A stretch of 64,000 nucleotides of DNA from Deltaproteobacteria bacterium (GTDB lineage: Bacteria; Myxococcota_A; UBA796; SXON01). The notes under the pieces were generated by a model. The model was not told where the DNA came from. It saw nothing but the letters and a program-made list of their open reading frames with translations, and ran no database searches. The position numbers were made by a program, and so were the translations under genes. Shown piece after piece: positions 63,376 to 64,000 of this stretch. Positions within the stretch are counted from its first letter, which is position 1. Each line of letters begins with the position of its first letter. The DNA is taken from the NCBI GenBank assembly GCA_947445035.1, contig CANFCK010000024.1, forward strand, positions 1-64,000, given 5' to 3'.

Positions 63376-63707
63376 CCGGACCACTGTGGTGTGCGAGCTG
63401 CGACAATCTCGCTCAAGTCCTCCGCGAGCGCTCCGGTCGTAAGTGCATGAGGTGCGTCGAACTCCAGCCCTTCGTTGCCGGCCACCGAGAACTCGAACGT
63501 GAGCTCGGCCAGTTGGTTGCAGCGATCGGCGATCGCGACCACGAAGCCTGCGCGAGCCTCCTGGTCGCCTTCTCGGAGGGGCTCTCCGAGCACTTCCTCT
63601 TCGAACACCTCACCACCACCGAGCTGTGCATTCGGGTCGATGATCCGGCCGCAGAGCCAACGGTGCACGTCTCAAGCGACGAATTACGCCAGGCTGGCGT
63701 GGGGTAG
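63372..63707 (+). CDS. Small zinc-ribbon protein (possible CTG start)
   Basis: A frame following tesB encodes PLWCASCDNLAQVL...GRKCMRC, a CxxC-x15-CxxC zinc ribbon, and then helices (HRELERELGQLVAAIGDRDH; LSEHFLFEHLTTTELCI). The only ATG in the expected place (63447) lies within the second CxxC, cutting off the ribbon. A CTG at 63372 overlaps the tesB stop as CTGA, the same geometry as the ATGA and GTGA couplings elsewhere, so it is a tempting start. Alternatively the 87-residue product from 63447 is real. The function is unknown. Confidence 0.5.
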   Translation: MTGPLWCASCDNLAQVLRERSGRKCMRCVELQPFVAGHRELERELGQLVAAIGDRDHEACASLLVAFSEGLSEHFLFEHLTTTELCIRVDDPAAEPTVHVSSDELRQAGVG

Positions 63708-63717
63708 GGACCGCGGG

Positions 63718-64000
63718 TCACGGATCGTCGTCGCACGCGTCGCCGATCCCGTCGCCGTCGCGGTCGGTCTGGTCGAGCACCCACGCGCCATCCGGAGACA
63801 ACGACGGCACCAGGTCGGTGACCGCCACGCCCGCATCGAGCAGTCTCGCCACCACGCCCCAGCCGCCGCCGTAGTCCCGGACCTTTACCAAAAGTGTGTT
63901 CCAACCCGCGACGACGGGAACTTCGGCCTGGAACTGATCGGCGTTGACGCCCTGGCAGCTGCCGACGTCCAGGATCTGCGCCCCGTTCCACCACGCGAAC
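63718..64000 (-). CDS. C-terminal end of a secreted protein with thrombospondin-type Ca repeat
   Basis: The last 93 codons of a minus-strand gene, whose start lies beyond the window, end at TGA 63718-63720. They contain WWNGAQILDVGSCQGVNADQ, VPVVAGWNTLLVKVRDYGGG and a thrombospondin type 3 repeat, DRDGDGIGDACDDDP. The first part resembles PA14/CBM-like domains where WNTLLVKVxDxGG is recurrent. Together with the partial lipoprotein at the left edge it shows this genome's stock of calcium-binding surface proteins. Confidence 0.8.
   Translation of the reverse strand, partial: FAWWNGAQILDVGSCQGVNADQFQAEVPVVAGWNTLLVKVRDYGGGWGVVARLLDAGVAVTDLVPSLSPDGAWVLDQTDRDGDGIGDACDDDP

Overview
The window is uniformly GC-rich (roughly two thirds G+C by eye) and densely coded. 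It carries many short secreted lipoproteins whose mature ends are rich in Asp, Thr and Gly, calcium-type DxDGDG repeats at both edges, a PilS/PilR/sigma-54 type IV pilus module, GT-C membrane glycosyltransferases and a contractile injection system. This combination suggests a deltaproteobacterium-like member of the Myxococcota; no rRNA or marker gene is present to prove it. No tRNA, rRNA or CRISPR array was found.

Layout. 0-6.5 kb: lipoproteins and a tandem pair of related secreted proteins. 6.5-11.4 kb: housekeeping-type enzymes (esterase, ArsC-like, YkgJ-like, sulfotransferase) with two decayed genes nearby. 11.9-24.8 kb: a minus-strand cluster that is the centre of interest, an extracellular contractile injection system (eCIS, Afp/PVC-type): DUF4255 protein, sheath, two small conserved assembly proteins, a second sheath-like protein, a tail tube with an unusual repeat extension, a 1223-residue Ala/Pro/Arg-rich protein, a LysM adaptor and a gpD/VgrG-like hub. 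No wedge proteins (gp25, gpJ), PAAR tip, ATPase or fibre genes are in the window, so the locus is split or incomplete.

24.8-28.2 kb is a scrap-yard: genes with in-frame stops, a duplicated Cys domain, simple and 60-bp repeats, the tail of an IS21 istB, pieces of a group II intron, and a Uma2-like gene lacking its core. 28.2-38 kb: a protein with a possible LGN motif, ArgE-like and HutF enzymes, TPR proteins and a WYL regulator. 39.5-47.5 kb: GT-C protein, a secreted SGNH hydrolase/lipoprotein/HEAT/metzincin operon, and a GT4 glycosyltransferase. 47.6-56.4 kb: transaldolase, GT-C/TPR protein, folK, pilA with a consensus sigma-54 promoter, pilR, pilS, pilC. 56.6-64 kb: SWI/SNF helicase, TetR regulator, then an aminotransferase / C45 hydrolase / thioesterase operon.

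Two loci are linked by duplication. The TetR gene at 59.4-60.0 kb and its upstream palindrome recur at 41.4-41.9 kb, where the regulator gene is broken but the palindrome is intact in front of the SGNH operon. Operons in this genome are tightly packed, commonly with NTGA start/stop overlaps.
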